A program made the position numbers and the translations under genes. A stretch of 38,630 bases of DNA from Pararhizobium mangrovi. GTDB taxonomy: Bacteria; Pseudomonadota; Alphaproteobacteria; Rhizobiales; Rhizobiaceae. The notes under the pieces were generated by a model. It ran no database searches. It was not told the origin of the DNA and saw only the letters and a program-made list of their open reading frames with translations. The stretch covers positions 1 to 38,630 of the forward strand of contig NZ_VHLH01000037.1 of the NCBI RefSeq assembly GCF_006516965.1, written 5' to 3'. This document shows, in pieces, positions 17,273 through 26,278 of this stretch. Numbering within the stretch: position 1 is the first letter of the stretch; every line of letters begins with the position of its first letter.

Positions 17273-18040
17273 ATGAGCGAAGACGACCCTGCCCTTTCCC
17301 GTGACGAACTGGAACGCTACGCCCGACATATCGTGCTGCCGGAGATCGGCGGTCCCGGCCAGCAGCGTCTGAAGCGGGCGCGTGTCCTCGTCGTCGGCGC
17401 CGGCGGCCTCGGCGCGCCGTCCCTGACCTATCTGGCGGCTGCCGGCGTCGGACATCTTTCCATCCTCGACGACGATCGCGTTTCGCTGTCGAACCTGCAG
17501 CGCCAGTTCATCCACGACACGGACGCGGTCGGTACGGGCAAGGCGGAAAGTGCGGCACGCAGCCTCGCCCGCCTCAATCCGCATGTGCGCGTCGAACCGG
17601 TGGAGGAGCGCCTCACCGAAGCCAACGCACCGGCGCTGATGGCCGGCCACGACCTCGTTCTCGACGGCTCGGACAATTTCGAGACGCGCTACGCCGTCGC
17701 CGACATGGCCGCGGCCGGGGAAATTGCGCTCGTGACCGGCGCCGTCGGCCGCTTCGATGGGTCGCTGACCGTCCTCAAGCCCTTCGAGCGCGACGGGCAG
17801 GGCCGACGCAATCCGACCTATCGCGATCTCTTCCCGACACCGCCGCCGCCGCACAGCGTGCCGAGCTGTGCCGAAGCGGGCGTGGTCGGTGCGCTTACCG
17901 GAGTGATCGGATCCCTGATGGCGATGGAGGCGATCAAGGTTCTGACGGGGGCGGGCGAACCGCTCGTCGGACGGCTGCTGCTCTACGACGCCCTTTCCGC
18001 CCGCTTCGAGACGATGACCTATCGCGCATCCGCCGAATGA
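17273..18040 (+). CDS. moeB: MoeB/ThiF-type adenylyltransferase (E1-like)
   Basis: Adenylates the C-terminal Gly-Gly of a sulfur-carrier protein (MoaD or ThiS) for molybdopterin or thiazole synthesis. Family features in 255 residues are RYARHIVLPEIGGPGQQRL (15-33), the nucleotide motif VGAGGLGAPSLTYLAAAGVG (41-60), DDDRVSLSNLQRQF and the catalytic Cys199 in PSCAEAGVVG, followed by VIGSLMAMEAIKVL. The two zinc CxxC pairs of E. coli MoeB are absent: the first position reads PTYRDLFP and the C-terminus has no Cys. I recall the same change in other rhizobial homologues, so it is probably ancestral. MoeB and ThiF cannot be told apart from sequence alone. Confidence 0.88.
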   Translation: MSEDDPALSRDELERYARHIVLPEIGGPGQQRLKRARVLVVGAGGLGAPSLTYLAAAGVGHLSILDDDRVSLSNLQRQFIHDTDAVGTGKAESAARSLARLNPHVRVEPVEERLTEANAPALMAGHDLVLDGSDNFETRYAVADMAAAGEIALVTGAVGRFDGSLTVLKPFERDGQGRRNPTYRDLFPTPPPPHSVPSCAEAGVVGALTGVIGSLMAMEAIKVLTGAGEPLVGRLLLYDALSARFETMTYRASAE

Positions 18041-18241
18041 GGCCGCGCATGAAACGGCCCGGTGGCCGACGGCCGCGTTGACGGTGTCTTAACCATGCGC
18101 GGGCCATGGTCGGCTCGAGCGGCCTCGCTTGAAGGGCCGGCCCGCAGCATGTGCACGAACCCGGCGACGGATCGGGAGCCGAAGGGCGAATGGCGCAGGC
18201 GACCGGCCGGCAGGGGCGAACCGCGGGTTTCGGGGTTCATC

Positions 18242-18802
18242 ATGCGCAGCGTTCTCGCCATTTTCGCCACCTTCACCCTCGCGGCCGCAACCGCCACGAT
18301 GTTCGCGGGCCCTCCCGCGATGGCGCGCGACGGCGCTTCGGCGGCCAAGATCGGGCCGAGCGGCCTGCCGCTGCCGCGCTATGTCAGCCTCAAGTCCAGC
18401 CGGGTCAATCTGCGCATCGGTCCCGGCACGCAATATTCCATTTCCTGGCAATACACCCGCGAGGGCCTGCCGGTGGAGATCATCCAGGAATATGGGCACT
18501 GGCGCCACGTGCGCGATGCCGACGGCACGGAGGGCTGGGTCTACCAGTCCCTGCTTTCCGGCAAGCGCACGGCCGAGGCCGCACCATGGATGAAGGGCAA
18601 GGTCGTCAAGAAGGCGGATTACATCGCCATGCACGACGACCCGCGCGAAGGATCCGCCATCGTCGCCAAGCTTCAGCCGGGCGTCGTGCTCTCACTCGAC
18701 GAGTGCGACGGGAAATGGTGCGAGGCGAAGGTGCAGAACGTTACCGGCTGGGTCCCGCAGGCGAAACTGTGGGGCGCCTACCCGAAGGAACACTTCAACT
18801 GA
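18242..18802 (+). CDS. Secreted bacterial SH3-domain protein (SH3_4/DUF1058 type)
   Basis: The 186-residue protein starts with a Sec signal peptide (MRSVLAIFATFTLAAATATM, cleavage probably after AMA near 28). Two SH3_4 repeats follow: SSRVNLRIGPGTQYSISWQY to EGWVYQSLLSGKRT (about 52-110) and a second unit ending in NVTGWVPQAKLWG (about 120-178). Such periplasmic SH3 proteins are thought to bind peptidoglycan, but the ligand is unknown. I chose ATG 18242 because it begins the signal peptide; the frame is open upstream to 18062. It converges with irr. Confidence 0.88.
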   Translation: MRSVLAIFATFTLAAATATMFAGPPAMARDGASAAKIGPSGLPLPRYVSLKSSRVNLRIGPGTQYSISWQYTREGLPVEIIQEYGHWRHVRDADGTEGWVYQSLLSGKRTAEAAPWMKGKVVKKADYIAMHDDPREGSAIVAKLQPGVVLSLDECDGKWCEAKVQNVTGWVPQAKLWGAYPKEHFN

Positions 18803-18817
18803 CATTCCGCGGGTAGA

Positions 18818-18843
18818 GATCGGCCGCGAGCGTGCGGCGGATC
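18818..18843. terminator. Hairpin between convergent SH3 gene and irr
   Basis: GATCGGCCGC (18818-18827) and GCGGCGGATC (18834-18843) form a 10-bp stem with one mismatch and a 6-nt loop. It lies between two converging genes, where a bidirectional terminator would be expected. No U-tract is visible on either strand. Confidence 0.35.
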
Positions 18844-18865
18844 GAACCGGATCGGCGTCGGCGAA

Positions 18866-19315
18866 TCAGGTCCGGCGCTTTGCGCGCAGGCGGATCACCA
18901 CGTCCACATGGGCGATCTCCATGCCCTCCGGCACCTCCGGCAGGCCGTCGACCCGCAGGTCGGCGTCCGGGATATCGGCGATCTCGTCCGAGCCCTCGAT
19001 CAGGAAATGATGGTGGTCCGAAACGTTCGTGTCGAAATAGGTCTTCGACGAATCGACCGAAAGCACGCGCAGCAGCCGGGCGCGCGTGAACTGGTGCAGG
19101 GCGTTGTAGACGGTCGCGAGCGATACCGGCACGTCGGCGGCATGCGCTTCGGCGTGCAGCTCCTCGGCCGTCAGATGGCGGTCGCCCTTGGCGAACAGCA
19201 ACTCGGCGAGCGCGGTGCGCTGGCGCGTCGGCCGCAGGCCGGCGGCGCGCAGTTTCCCCTCGACCACGCCGGGTTCGATTGTAGCAAGGCCGGGATCGCC
19301 GCTTGATCCGCTCAC
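18866..19315 (-). CDS. irr: Iron response regulator Irr (Fur family)
   Basis: Irr is the rhizobial Fur-family regulator that represses haem synthesis and activates or represses iron genes when iron is low, and is inactivated by haem. The 149-residue protein shows the helix-turn-helix region LRPTRQRTALAELLF and VSLATVYNALHQFT, then SKTYFDTNVSDHHHFL with the HHH motif (101-103) used for haem binding, and the Irr-type end EIAHVDVVIRLR. The Bradyrhizobium GCPWHD haem regulatory motif is absent, as in most Irr proteins. The start is GTG 19315. Its location next to fabA is conserved in rhizobia, as I recall. Confidence 0.92.
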   Translation of the reverse strand: MSGSSGDPGLATIEPGVVEGKLRAAGLRPTRQRTALAELLFAKGDRHLTAEELHAEAHAADVPVSLATVYNALHQFTRARLLRVLSVDSSKTYFDTNVSDHHHFLIEGSDEIADIPDADLRVDGLPEVPEGMEIAHVDVVIRLRAKRRT

Positions 19316-19360
19316 GTCGCTCGCCCTTTTCGCCGCGAATTCAAAACCATCCGAAGCCCG

Positions 19361-19389
19361 GATATATTCGGATATCAGCGGTGATTCAA
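19361..19389 (-). promoter_or_regulatory. Candidate irr promoter
   Basis: On the minus strand TTGAAT (19384-19389) and TATATC (19361-19366) are 17 bp apart, about 45 bp before the GTG start. The -35 and -10 each match four of six consensus bases. I saw no clear iron-control-element (ICE) palindrome beside it. Confidence 0.45.
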
Positions 19390-19589
19390 TAGTGCCGTCG
19401 GCACGCCCCTGCCTGCCCGGGTGCGCTCGAAGGCACTGGAACCGGGCGCGCGCTTCGGGTAAGGGCTGCGTCAGAGTTTCGGTTTTCGTGACGAAATGAG
19501 CTGTGCTAGGTTCCGCTCACGCTGCCGGGGACTTTCAAGCGGCCGAGCGTTCCGTCGCTACGCTTCGCCAAGGGGAGACGTGTGTGCCA

Positions 19590-20105
19590 ATGGGCAATAA
19601 GCAATCGAGCTACGATTACGACGAAGTCCTGTCGTGCGCACGTGGTGAATTGTTCGGGCCGGGCAATGCGCAGCTTCCCCTGCCGCCCATGCTGATGTTC
19701 CACCGGATCACCGATGTGGACGCCGAAGGCGGCCGGAACGGCAAGGGCATCATCCGCGCCGAATTCGACATCACGCCGGATCTCTGGTTCTTCGAATGCC
19801 ACTTCATGGGCGATCCGGTCATGCCCGGCTGCCTCGGCCTCGACGCCATGTGGCAGCTTACCGGCTTCTACCTCGGATGGCTCGGCGAACCGGGGCGCGG
19901 ACGGGCCCTTTCCACCGGCGAGGTCAAGTTCACCGGCATGGTGACGCCCAAGACCGGCCTCGTCGAGTACGGCGTCGAGTTCAAGCGCGTCATGCGCGGA
20001 CGCCTCGTCCTCGGCATCGCCGACGGCTGGATGAAGGCCGACGGCGAAACCATCTACACCGCGAACGATCTCCGGGTCGGCCTTTTCCAGGACAAGGCCT
20101 CTTGA
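19590..20105 (+). CDS. fabA: 3-hydroxydecanoyl-ACP dehydratase/isomerase FabA
   Basis: Dehydrates 3-hydroxydecanoyl-ACP and isomerises trans-2- to cis-3-decenoyl-ACP, the branch point of anaerobic-type unsaturated fatty acid synthesis. The 171-residue protein (typical length) has the catalytic His71 in [20 protein letters not shown] and Asp85 in the same block. ATG 19590 ([13 protein letters not shown]) is the family start, with AAGGGGAGA upstream. It is followed by fabB after 52 bp; fabA-fabB-fabI is an operon. Confidence 0.97.
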   Translation: MGNKQSSYDYDEVLSCARGELFGPGNAQLPLPPMLMFHRITDVDAEGGRNGKGIIRAEFDITPDLWFFECHFMGDPVMPGCLGLDAMWQLTGFYLGWLGEPGRGRALSTGEVKFTGMVTPKTGLVEYGVEFKRVMRGRLVLGIADGWMKADGETIYTANDLRVGLFQDKAS

Positions 20106-20157
20106 GGCGCACCGCAGCGCATCGCTCCGGAATCCCCTTCAACGGGAGAGCACTGAC

Positions 20158-21378
20158 ATGAGACGCGTCGTCGTCACGGGAATGGGCATCGTTTCCTCGA
20201 TCGGCAACTCCCCCGACGAGGTCGTGGCTTCGCTGCGCGAGGCACGCTCGGGAATCAGCTTTTCCGAGGAGTTCGCCGAACACGGTTTCCGTTGCCAGGT
20301 ATGGGGCGCGCCGAACCTCGACCCGGCCGAGCACGTCGATCGCCGCGCTCTGCGCTTCCTCTCCAAGGGGGGCGCGTGGAACCACGTCGCCATGGAGCAG
20401 GCGATCGCCGACGCCGGCCTCGAGGAGAACGACGTCACCAACGAGCGCACCGGCATCATCATGGGCTCGGGCGGCCCCTCGACGCGCACCATCGTCGAGG
20501 CCGCGGACATCACCCGCGAGAAGGGCAGCCCCAAGCGCATCGGCCCGTTCGCCGTGCCCAAGGCCATGTCCTCCACCGCCTCGGCGACGCTCGCCACCTG
20601 GTTCAAGATCCACGGCGTGAACTACTCGATCTCGTCGGCCTGCTCCACCTCGGCGCACTGCATCGGCAACGCCGCCGAGATGATCCAGTGGGGCAAGCAG
20701 GACATGATGTTCGCCGGCGGCCACGAGGACCTCGACTGGACGATGTCGAACCTCTTCGACGCCATGGGCGCGATGTCGTCGAAGTTCAACGACGACGCCT
20801 CGCGCGCCTCGCGCGCCTTCGACGCCGATCGCGACGGTTTCGTCATCGCCGGCGGCGCGGGCGTGCTCGTGCTGGAGGAACTGGAGCACGCCAAGGCGCG
20901 CGGCGCGACCATCCACGCCGAGATCGTCGGCTACGGCGCGACCTCCGACGGCTTCGACATGGTCGCCCCTTCCGGCGAGGGTGCGGTGCGCTGCATGCGC
21001 CAGGCGCTTTCCACCGTCGAAGGCGGGATCGACTACATCAACACGCACGGCACCTCGACCGAAGTCGGCGACGCGCGCGAGATCGGCGCGATCCGCGAGA
21101 TCTTCGCCGACGACCTGCCCTACATCAATTCGACGAAGTCGCTGACCGGCCATTCGCTGGGCGCGGCGGGCGTCCAGGAATCCATCTATTCCATCCTCAT
21201 GCTGAAGAACGGCTTCGTCGGCGAGAGCGCGCACATCGAAAATCTCGATGCGCAGTTCCAGGGGGTGCCGATCGTGCGCGAACGCGTCGACGATGTGAAG
21301 CTCGACACCGCCCTTTCCAATTCGTTCGGCTTCGGCGGCACGAACGCGTCGCTGGTCTTCCAGCGCTACCCCGGCTGA
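20158..21378 (+). CDS. fabB: 3-oxoacyl-ACP synthase I (FabB)
   Basis: Condensing enzyme that elongates the cis-3-decenoyl-ACP made by FabA. The 406 residues show the thiolase-fold catalytic triad: Cys162 in [10 protein letters not shown], His297 in [12 protein letters not shown] and His332 in [12 protein letters not shown], with Lys327 nearby, plus the C-terminal [20 protein letters not shown] lies before ATG 20158. Direct pairing with fabA supports FabB rather than FabF. Confidence 0.97.
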   Translation: MRRVVVTGMGIVSSIGNSPDEVVASLREARSGISFSEEFAEHGFRCQVWGAPNLDPAEHVDRRALRFLSKGGAWNHVAMEQAIADAGLEENDVTNERTGIIMGSGGPSTRTIVEAADITREKGSPKRIGPFAVPKAMSSTASATLATWFKIHGVNYSISSACSTSAHCIGNAAEMIQWGKQDMMFAGGHEDLDWTMSNLFDAMGAMSSKFNDDASRASRAFDADRDGFVIAGGAGVLVLEELEHAKARGATIHAEIVGYGATSDGFDMVAPSGEGAVRCMRQALSTVEGGIDYINTHGTSTEVGDAREIGAIREIFADDLPYINSTKSLTGHSLGAAGVQESIYSILMLKNGFVGESAHIENLDAQFQGVPIVRERVDDVKLDTALSNSFGFGGTNASLVFQRYPG

Positions 21379-21389
21379 GGAGACGCAGG

Positions 21390-22202
21390 ATGGACGGCCT
21401 CATGAAAGGCAAGCGCGGTCTCGTCATGGGGGTCGCAAACGACCACTCCATCGCCTGGGGCATCGCGCGCGCCCTTGCCGCCGAAGGTGCCGAGCTGGCC
21501 TTCACCTATCAGGGCGAAGCGTTCGGCCGGCGCGTCAAGCCGCTCGCCCAGAGCCTCGGTTCCGACATGGTGCTGCCCTGCGACGTCGAGGACATCGCGA
21601 CGGTCGACGCCTGCTTCGCCGCGATCGAGAAGGAATGGGGCTCGCTCGACTTCGTCGTCCACGCCATCGGCTATTCGGACCGGTCGGAACTGAAGGGTCG
21701 TTACGCGGACGTAACGACACGCAAGAACTTCTCACGCACCATGGTGGTCTCCGCCTTCTCCTTCACCGAGGTCGCGCAGCGCGCCGCCAAGCTGATGGGC
21801 CCCGGCGGCTCCATGCTGACGCTGACCTATGGCGGCTCGACCCGCGTCATGCCGAACTACAACGTCATGGGCATCGCCAAGGCGGCTCTCGAGGCGATGG
21901 TGCGCTATCTGGCGGCCGATTACGGGCCGGAGGGCATCCGCGTCAACGCGATCTCGGCCGGCCCCGTGCGCACGCTCGCCGGCGCCGGCATCGGCGATGC
22001 GCGCGCCATGTTCAGCTATCACTGCAAGAACGCGCCGTTGCGCCGGGCGACCAACATCGACGAGGTCGGCCGCTCGGCACTCTACCTGCTTTCCGACCTC
22101 GCGAGCGGTGTGACGGGCGAAATCCATTTCGTCGATTCCGGCTTCCACATCACCTCTATGCCGGCGATCGACCAGCTCAAGAAGCAGGATACCGACGAAT
22201 AG
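21390..22202 (+). CDS. fabI: Enoyl-ACP reductase (NADH), FabI
   Basis: Reduces trans-2-enoyl-ACP with NADH in the last step of each elongation cycle; target of triclosan-type inhibitors. The 270-residue short-chain-dehydrogenase fold has VMGVANDHSIAWGIA (12-26), the long YxxxxxxK spacing of FabI with Tyr147, Tyr157 and Lys164 in LTYGGSTRVMPNYNVMGIAK, and ISAGPVRTLAGAGI. It starts 11 bp after the fabB stop with an AGGAGACGCAGG ribosome binding region. Rhizobia often have a second fabI; only this one is in the window. Confidence 0.97.
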   Translation: MDGLMKGKRGLVMGVANDHSIAWGIARALAAEGAELAFTYQGEAFGRRVKPLAQSLGSDMVLPCDVEDIATVDACFAAIEKEWGSLDFVVHAIGYSDRSELKGRYADVTTRKNFSRTMVVSAFSFTEVAQRAAKLMGPGGSMLTLTYGGSTRVMPNYNVMGIAKAALEAMVRYLAADYGPEGIRVNAISAGPVRTLAGAGIGDARAMFSYHCKNAPLRRATNIDEVGRSALYLLSDLASGVTGEIHFVDSGFHITSMPAIDQLKKQDTDE

Positions 22203-22426
22203 GCGCAGACGCGAAGGCGCCCTCGGCTTCCCGAAATCCGGTTCGTGCAGGACCGCTTCCATTCCTGCGATTGCATCCGTTTCAACGGTAACGCTTGGAA
22301 TGGGCGGCGATCCGGTGCAATGTCTCCACGCACGGTCCCGTAAAGCGGCGTCTCGACGCGAAGTCGGGTGCGATACGGGGCGTTCGCCGGCGTCACGCCG
22401 GCTCTGGGAGAGACTGGGAGGTCTTC

Positions 22427-23386
22427 ATGAAATTCGTATTTCCGAGAAGCTTGATGGCGGGGGCCGTTGCCGCCGCGGTCGGTCTTGCCGGCGTCCCGGC
22501 CAACGCGGCCGACTTCATCAACATTCTCACCGGCGGCACGTCCGGCGTCTATTATCCGCTGGGGGTCCAGCTTTCCAAGATCTACTCCGACAACATGGAC
22601 GGCGTGAAGGTCCAGGTTCAGTCGACCAAGGCCTCGGTCGAGAACATGAACCTGCTCCAGCAGGGCCGCGGCGAACTCGCCTTCGCGCTCGGCGACACGG
22701 TCAAGGCCGCCTGGGAAGGCGACAAGGACGCCGGCTTCTCGCAGAAGCTTGGCAAAATCCGCGCGATCGGTGCGATCTATCCGAACTACGTACAGATCGT
22801 CGCGACCAAGGCTTCCGGGATCAAGAACTTCCAGGACCTCAAAGGCCACAGCCTTTCGGTCGGCGCGCCGCGCTCGGGAACCGAGCTCAACGCCAAGCGC
22901 ATCTTCGACGCCATGGGCATGAGCTACGACGATCTGTCGAAGACCGAATATCTGCCTTTCGGCGAGTCCGTCGAACTGATGAAGAACCGGCAGCTCGACG
23001 CGACGTTGCAGTCGGCCGGCCTCGGCGTGGCGTCGATCAAGGATCTTTCGTCCTCCATGCCGATCCAGGTCGTCTCCGTGCCGGCCTCCGTTGCCGAGAA
23101 GCTCGGCGCGCCGTTCATTTCCACCGATATTCCGGCGGGCACGTATGATGGGCAGGACAAGGACGTGCCGACGCTCGCCATCACCAACATCCTCGTCACG
23201 CGCGAGGGCGTTTCGGACGACATGGCCTACCAGATGACGAAGCAGCTCTTCGAGCACCTCGATTCCATGGTGGCCGCGCATTCCGCCGCCAAGGCGATCG
23301 ACATCCAGAAGGCGGCGCAGAACCTGCCGATCCCGCTGCATCCGGGCGCCGAGCGCTATTACAAGGAAAAGGGTGTCCTGAAATAG
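22427..23386 (+). CDS. TAXI-family TRAP transporter solute-binding protein
   Basis: Periplasmic substrate-binding subunit of a TRAP (sodium-driven) importer. The signal peptide ends near PANA/ADFINI (about 1-27). The mature part starts with the family hallmark ILTGGTSGVYYPLGVQLS, then STKASVENMNLLQQGRGELAFALGD, and APRSGTELNAKRIF. 319 residues is a normal TAXI length. ATG 22427 follows a strong GGGAGG ribosome binding site. It heads a three-gene operon with the fused permease and a DUF1850 protein. Substrates of TAXI systems are mostly unknown, with C4-dicarboxylates or glutamate-like compounds shown in a few cases, and nothing here fixes one. Confidence 0.93.
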   Translation: MKFVFPRSLMAGAVAAAVGLAGVPANAADFINILTGGTSGVYYPLGVQLSKIYSDNMDGVKVQVQSTKASVENMNLLQQGRGELAFALGDTVKAAWEGDKDAGFSQKLGKIRAIGAIYPNYVQIVATKASGIKNFQDLKGHSLSVGAPRSGTELNAKRIFDAMGMSYDDLSKTEYLPFGESVELMKNRQLDATLQSAGLGVASIKDLSSSMPIQVVSVPASVAEKLGAPFISTDIPAGTYDGQDKDVPTLAITNILVTREGVSDDMAYQMTKQLFEHLDSMVAAHSAAKAIDIQKAAQNLPIPLHPGAERYYKEKGVLK

Positions 23387-23543
23387 GTCCTCCGTTTCGA
23401 TGGGCGACGGTTCGAGCCGTCGCCCGTTTCGCACGCCCCGTGTTCGACGAAGTCAGCGCGATGCCCGACACCATCCGGACGGCCAAAACGACGACAGCCT
23501 GCGCGACGACGTCGCGGCGGACAAGACGACCGTTCGCCCGCCG

Positions 23544-25643
23544 ATGAGTGCCACGCCCAGCGAACGCGCCGCATCGACGGAGATCGAACTCGACGATCCG
23601 CTTTCGGGCGGCTTTCCGGCGACCCGGGAAGGTCGGCTCCTCTTCTGGATCGCCGTCGTCTTCTCCCTCTACCAGATCGCGACCGCACTGAACCTCCTCG
23701 GCCTGCCGAGCCAGGTCGTCCGCGCCGTGCATCTGGGCTTCCTGCTGCTCCTGACCTTTCCGCTGGTCACGGCTTTTCGCGCGCCGTCGCGCCTCTTCCA
23801 GACGATCGCATGGGGGCTGGCGCTCGCGGCGGTCGTCGTCACCGCCTATCAATGGATCGAGTACAAGCCGCTGATCCTCAGGGCCGGACTGCCGATCCTT
23901 TCCGACACGATCATCGGCGTCATCACGCTCGTCACGGTCTTCATCGCGGCATGGCTGATCATGGGCCCGGCGCTGCCGATCATCGCAGGCTTCTTCCTGT
24001 TCTACTGCTTCTTCGGGCAGTATTTCCCGGGGCCGCTGCAGACCCGCGGCTACGCCTTCAGCCAGGTCGTCGACCACATGACCTTCGGCACAGAAGGCAT
24101 CTACGGCGTACCCCTCTACGTGTCCGCCACCTACATCTTCCTCTTCATCCTCTTCGGCGCCTTTCTCGAACGCGCCGGCATGATCAAGCTCTTCACGGAC
24201 GTCGCCCTCGGCTTCGTCGGCCATGCGCGCGGCGGCGCGGCGAAGGTCGCGGTCGTCTCTTCCGGCCTGATGGGCACGATTTCCGGCTCGGGCGTCGCAA
24301 ACGTCGTGACGACCGGTCAGTTCACGATCCCGCTGATGAAGAGCTTCGGCTATCGTGCCGCCTTTGCCGGCGGCGTCGAGGCGACCGCCTCGATGGGCGG
24401 GCAGATCATGCCGCCGGTGATGGGCGCCGTCGCCTTCATCATGGCCGAGACGCTGGACGTTCCCTATACCGAGGTCGTGAAAGCAGCGATCGTCCCGGCG
24501 ATCCTCTACTTCGCCTCCGCCTTCTGGATCGTGCATCTGGAAGCCGGCAAGTACAACCTCATGGGCATGCCGAAGAGCGACCTGCCCTCGCCGCTCGCCG
24601 CACTCAAGCGCGGCTGGTACCTGCTGCTGCCGCTCGCCGTCCTCGTCGCCCTGCTCTTTTCCGGCTACACGCCGCTTTACGCCGGCACGATCGGCCTCGC
24701 GCTGACCGTCCTTCTCATCCTCGGCGCCTCGGCCGTCCTCGGCCTGCCTTCGGGCGTGCTTCGCATCGTCTTCTGGATCGGTCTCGGCCTCGTCGGTGCC
24801 AGTTTCTTCGAATGGGGCATCCGGCCGGTGCTCGCCGCCGTCGCGATCCTGATCGTCGCGAACGTCTTCGTGGTCGGCGGCCGGCAGACGCTGATCGACT
24901 GCCGCGATTCGCTTGCCAACGGTGCCAAGACGGCGCTCTCCGTCGGCGTCGCCTGCGCGATCGTCGGCATCATCATCGGCACGATGACGCTGACCGGGGC
25001 GGCGACGACCTTCGGCCAGTACATCGTCTCCGTCGGGCAGTCGAACCTTTTCCTCTCGCTCGTGCTGACGATGATCACCTGCATCGTGCTCGGCATGGGC
25101 ATCCCGACGATCCCGAACTACATCATCACCTCGTCGATCGCCGGCCCCGCACTTTTGAAGCTCGGCGTGCCCCTGATCGTCAGCCACATGTTCGTCTTTT
25201 ATTTCGGCATTCTCTCCGACCTGACGCCCCCCGTCGCGCTCGCCTGCTTCGCCGCTGGCCCGATCGCCAAAGAAAAGGGGCTGAAGATCGCGATGGACGC
25301 GATCAAGGTCGCCGCCGCCGGCTTCGTCATTCCATATATGGCGGTCTATTCGCCGGCCCTCATGCTGCAGCCGGGCGGTCCGCTCTCGGATCATTTCGGG
25401 TTTCCCGTCGCCGTCGCCTACATCGTATTCAAGGTGGCGCTTGCAATTGGGCTGTGGGGTTCGGCCGTCATCGGCTTTATGTTCGCCCGGCTTTCGCTCT
25501 GGGAACGGGCATGGGCCGCGCTCGCCGCCTTCACCCTCGTCGCCGCATTGCCGCTGACGGACGAACTGGGCTTCGTGCTCGCGATCGCTTTCCTCGGCTT
25601 CGAGTGGATGCGTGCGCGCAAGCGCGAGCCCGTCACGCCGTGA
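23544..25643 (+). CDS. TRAP transporter fused permease (small plus large subunits, TAXI type)
   Basis: A 699-residue polytopic membrane protein combining the DctQ-like and DctM-like subunits, the usual arrangement in TAXI TRAP systems. Hydrophobic segments run nearly throughout, beginning at LLFWIAVVFSLYQIATAL. The DctM-like core shows GLMGTISGSGVANVVTTGQF, GGQIMPPVMGAVAFIMAE, GMGIPTIPNYIITSSIAGPA and FYFGILSDLTPPVALACFAA, motifs linked to substrate and sodium binding. I chose ATG 23544 (MSATPSERAAST); an in-frame ATG at 23400 would add 48 low-complexity residues. The stop overlaps the start of the next gene. Confidence 0.93.
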   Translation: MSATPSERAASTEIELDDPLSGGFPATREGRLLFWIAVVFSLYQIATALNLLGLPSQVVRAVHLGFLLLLTFPLVTAFRAPSRLFQTIAWGLALAAVVVTAYQWIEYKPLILRAGLPILSDTIIGVITLVTVFIAAWLIMGPALPIIAGFFLFYCFFGQYFPGPLQTRGYAFSQVVDHMTFGTEGIYGVPLYVSATYIFLFILFGAFLERAGMIKLFTDVALGFVGHARGGAAKVAVVSSGLMGTISGSGVANVVTTGQFTIPLMKSFGYRAAFAGGVEATASMGGQIMPPVMGAVAFIMAETLDVPYTEVVKAAIVPAILYFASAFWIVHLEAGKYNLMGMPKSDLPSPLAALKRGWYLLLPLAVLVALLFSGYTPLYAGTIGLALTVLLILGASAVLGLPSGVLRIVFWIGLGLVGASFFEWGIRPVLAAVAILIVANVFVVGGRQTLIDCRDSLANGAKTALSVGVACAIVGIIIGTMTLTGAATTFGQYIVSVGQSNLFLSLVLTMITCIVLGMGIPTIPNYIITSSIAGPALLKLGVPLIVSHMFVFYFGILSDLTPPVALACFAAGPIAKEKGLKIAMDAIKVAAAGFVIPYMAVYSPALMLQPGGPLSDHFGFPVAVAYIVFKVALAIGLWGSAVIGFMFARLSLWERAWAALAAFTLVAALPLTDELGFVLAIAFLGFEWMRARKREPVTP

Positions 25644-26017
25644 GCGCCGGCATCTGCGTCGCTGCCGCGGGCAAGACCATCATGCTCGCGGCGATGAGCT
25701 TCACGCTCTCCTGGACGCATTCCGTCGAGAAGATCACCTGGAGCGAACATTGGGCCCTGACGGACGCAGGGCTCGTCGTCACGCAGGCGAGCGTCGAAGG
25801 GTCCGGCGCCGGCATGGATCCGCCGCCGGACGCGCGTTTCGTCGACGGGCGCTACGTCTATACGCCCGACCTGCCACCCCAGAAGGAGCTGATCCTCGCG
25901 GCCTCCGGCGCGACGGTCGGTGGTTGGACCCTTTGCTCGGGTGGAACCTGCAGGGTGATCGGCGCCCGCGCGGAGGCACCGATCCACATTCGCCGCTGCG
26001 ATCCGAAGACGAAGTGA
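25640..26017 (+). CDS. DUF1850 protein of TAXI-TRAP operon
   Basis: GTG 25640 overlaps the permease stop (GTGA), implying translational coupling. The 125-residue product begins MSAGICVAAAGKTIMLAAM and has the DUF1850 pattern FTLSWTHSVEKITWSEHW, a Gly-rich SVEGSGAGMDPPPDARF, and ILAASGATVGGWTLCSGGTC. DUF1850 proteins are recurrent partners of TAXI-type TRAP permeases. Their role is unknown; the short hydrophobic N-terminus suggests export or membrane association. Conserved Cys pairs near the end could form a disulfide. Confidence 0.85.
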   Translation: MSAGICVAAAGKTIMLAAMSFTLSWTHSVEKITWSEHWALTDAGLVVTQASVEGSGAGMDPPPDARFVDGRYVYTPDLPPQKELILAASGATVGGWTLCSGGTCRVIGARAEAPIHIRRCDPKTK

Positions 26018-26041
26018 TCCGCCTCGGCCGAGCGACGGCCC

Positions 26042-26203
26042 CTACTTGTCCTCGAAGACCAGCCCGTCCGGGTCGGCGCCGAGATGGCTCACGCTTTCGA
26101 CCATTTCGTCGGGACCGCAGACATAGAAGTGCTGGTTGAAGTCCGACACGTGCTTCTCGAGAAAGATCTTGTCGACGGTGCCGTGCGGACCGGTTCCTTT
26201 ATT
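26042..26203 (-). pseudogene. 3' remnant of a ferredoxin/flavodoxin-NADP reductase-like gene
   Basis: On the minus strand a frame of about 54 codons ends at TAG 26042-26044 and reads HGTVDKIFLEKHVSDFNQ, then HFYVCGPDEMVESV and GADPDGLVFEDK. FYVCGPDEM is the C-terminal NAD(P)-binding signature of ferredoxin-reductase-type flavoenzymes. The preceding FAD domain and all upstream sequence are missing; going upstream the frame runs straight into the pnp terminator hairpin. It has no start codon or ribosome binding site. I take it as a decayed gene tail left by a deletion. Confidence 0.6.
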
Positions 26204-26219
26204 GCCGGGACCAAAGAAG

Positions 26220-26251
26220 AAGGGCCCCGCCGGTTTCCCGGCGAGGCCCTT
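26220..26251 (-). terminator. Strong intrinsic terminator of pnp
   Basis: In the minus-strand transcript AAGGGCCTCGCCGG and CCGGCGGGGCCCTT form a 14-bp stem (one G-U) capped by GAAA and followed by CTTCTTT. It lies 28 nt after the pnp stop and ends the rimP-pnp superoperon. Confidence 0.85.
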
Positions 26252-26278
26252 TCGATTCTCTGAAGAGAGGCTGCGACC

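Noticed and set aside
19316-19589. Iron-control-element palindrome between irr and fabA
   Set aside because: The AT-rich CGGATAT repeats there do not form the TTTAGAA-N3-TTCTAAA type palindrome; they overlap the candidate irr promoter.
23196-25394. Minus-strand frame of over 700 codons opposite the TRAP permease
   Set aside because: Charged, repetitive antisense translation of membrane-segment codons; the permease motifs are clear on the plus strand.
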